A DNA stretch of 5,571 nucleotides from Actinocrinis sp035946395 (lineage in GTDB: Bacteria; Actinomycetota; Actinomycetes; Streptomycetales; Catenulisporaceae): positions 1 through 5,571 of the forward strand of contig NZ_DASYZI010000310.1 of assembly GCF_035946395.1 (NCBI RefSeq), given 5' to 3'. Of the stretch, positions 5,042 through 5,571 are shown one piece after another. The translations under genes were made by a program, and so were the position numbers. The notes beneath the pieces are model-generated. The model was not told the DNA's origin, ran no database searches, and worked only from the letters and a program-made list of their open reading frames with translations. Position 1 is the first letter of the stretch. Every line of letters begins with the position of its first letter.

Positions 5042-5112
5042 CGAGTTAGGCCGCGTGGGGCGGGTTAGGTTTCTAACTCGCGGGTTAACCCGCCCTGACC
5101 TGCGGAGAGTTA
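5042..5112. promoter_or_regulatory. Cluster of six GRGTTAR motifs with interleaved inverted repeats
   Basis: Copies: GAGTTAG 5043-5049 (+), GGGTTAG 5062-5068 (+), GAGTTAG 5073-5079 (-), GGGTTAA 5082-5088 (+), GGGTTAA 5085-5091 (-) and GAGTTAT from 5107 (+), the last overlapping the stop of the zinc-ribbon gene. They form a perfect 14-bp palindrome GCGGGTTAACCCGC (5080-5093) and two interleaved inverted repeats: CGAGTTAG/CTAACTCG (5042-5049, 5073-5080) and GGCGGGTTA/TAACCCGCC (5059-5067, 5086-5094). On the minus strand TAGAAA (5075-5070) could be the -10 of the integrase promoter, placing the palindrome between -35 and -10. This looks like an operator array. Confidence 0.5.
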
Positions 5113-5571
5113 TCGGCGGCGGTTGCGTGGTCGGCGCGGCGGGTTGCGGCGCGTGCCGTGGTGCCGGGCGGTCGGCGCGGCGTGTTCGGCGCGGTGGCAG
5201 GGTCCGCACAGGCCGTAGGCGAGGATCAGGTGTCCGGCGGTGGCGAGGGTGGGGTGGATGGTCTGGTCGTGGCGTCGGCAGCGGTCGCAGGTGTTGTCTT
5301 CGCGCTGGTCGGGCCGTACCTGGTCGGCGCACTGCGGGCAGACCAGGGTGCCGGGGCTCCAGGCGGCGGCCAGCACGATGCGCGGGCCGCTCAGCAGGTG
5401 CGGGCAGACGCGGACGGTGCCTTTGAGCACCGCGTCGCGGACGGCGTGGAGCTGGGAGGCGAGCCACGGCGTGGGCGCGGTCGGGCCGGTGGGGTGCAGC
5501 GCGCCGACGGCGGCCAAGCGCTCGATACCGCGCCGGACCTGATCGGCGGCGGCCTGGAGCTGGTCGTCCAG
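5110..5571 (-). CDS. Zinc-ribbon-type protein of unknown function, N-terminus off window
   Basis: The frame is open to the right edge, so the gene starts beyond 5571; 153 residues are visible. TTG at 5517 is only a possible internal start. Numbering from the edge: a helical segment (about 1-50, DDQLQAAADQVRRG... and WLASQLHAVRDAVL), then metal-ligand pairs CPH (56-58), CPQC (78-81), CDRC (95-98) and CGPCH (122-126), then a highly basic tail of about 20 residues ending RPRNRRR. The spacing suggests two four-ligand zinc sites. I recall similar proteins as hypotheticals in actinobacterial accessory DNA but know no function; a nucleic-acid or protein-binding role is an inference from the zinc sites and basic tail. 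It is codirectional with the integrase ~290 bases downstream, and its stop overlaps the last GRGTTAR motif. An in-frame extension would replace it only if the TAA at 5112 were read through. Confidence 0.8.
   Translation of the reverse strand: MDDQLQAAADQVRRGIERLAAVGALHPTGPTAPTPWLASQLHAVRDAVLKGTVRVCPHLLSGPRIVLAAAWSPGTLVCPQCADQVRPDQREDNTCDRCRRHDQTIHPTLATAGHLILAYGLCGPCHRAEHAAPTARHHGTRRNPPRRPRNRRR

Larger units (their letters stand above)
2998..5571. mobile_element. Left end of an integrated element (AICE- or prophage-like)
   Basis: From the tRNA 3' end rightward the content changes from conserved chromosomal genes to a tyrosine integrase, a 90-aa orphan, dyad-rich control DNA and a zinc-ribbon orphan. 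The integrase beside a tRNA is the classic layout of a site-specific integrated element. No excisionase, Rep, Tra or phage structural gene is visible, and the right end is outside the window, so integrative-conjugative, prophage and satellite island all remain possible. Confidence 0.6.

Noticed and set aside
4869..5426. 185-codon + strand ORF upstream of the integrase
   Set aside because: Gly/Arg-rich shadow, antisense to the zinc-ribbon gene over much of its length, with no Shine-Dalgarno.
4955..5467. 170-codon minus strand ORF overlapping the zinc-ribbon gene
   Set aside because: Pro/Arg-rich out-of-frame reading; the overlapping frame has ordered Cys pairs.
1..5571. CRISPR array, insertion sequence, or toxin-antitoxin pair
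   Set aside because: No regularly spaced repeats, no transposase or terminal inverted repeats, and no paired small genes with recognisable toxin or antitoxin motifs.

Overview
The window is high-GC DNA from an actinobacterium. The gene order (LytR_C-domain membrane protein, rsfS, gpgP-like phosphatase), GTG starts, four-base start/stop overlap and a possible leaderless gene all fit. Pseudonocardiales (the Amycolatopsis/Saccharothrix group) is my best guess, from general resemblance only.

Positions 1-2692 look like conserved chromosome. An N-terminally truncated (by the window edge) membrane protein with an LCP-like domain and a LytR_C domain is followed by a C-rich, G-poor spacer that looks like a Rho-type terminator. 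Then come rsfS (ribosomal silencing factor) and, overlapping it by four bases, a histidine phosphatase closely resembling mycobacterial GpgP (Rv2419c, which also follows rsfS in M. tuberculosis).

Positions 2693-3058 hold an intact tRNA-Ala(GGC). Upstream is a possible promoter (-10 TAATAT) whose predicted transcript begins with an ~85-nt, multi-helix leader. Downstream is an intrinsic terminator with a U-rich tail.

Positions 2998-5571 look like the left end of an integrated element (AICE- or prophage-like) that probably used the tRNA gene as its attachment site. It carries a 90-aa orphan gene with a probable leaderless start, then a convergent tyrosine integrase separated from it by a shared 10-bp-stem terminator, then a ~290-bp dyad-rich control region, and finally a zinc-ribbon-type protein cut by the right edge. 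No excisionase, replication or transfer gene is visible, and the second att copy would lie outside the window, so the element type is undetermined.

The signals least explained by known features are: (i) a repeated GRGTTAR motif, six copies in 71 bp upstream of the integrase plus one copy over the -10 of the orphan gene, suggesting one regulator for both ends; (ii) the folded leader in front of tRNA-Ala; (iii) an eight-cysteine insertion inside the integrase catalytic domain.
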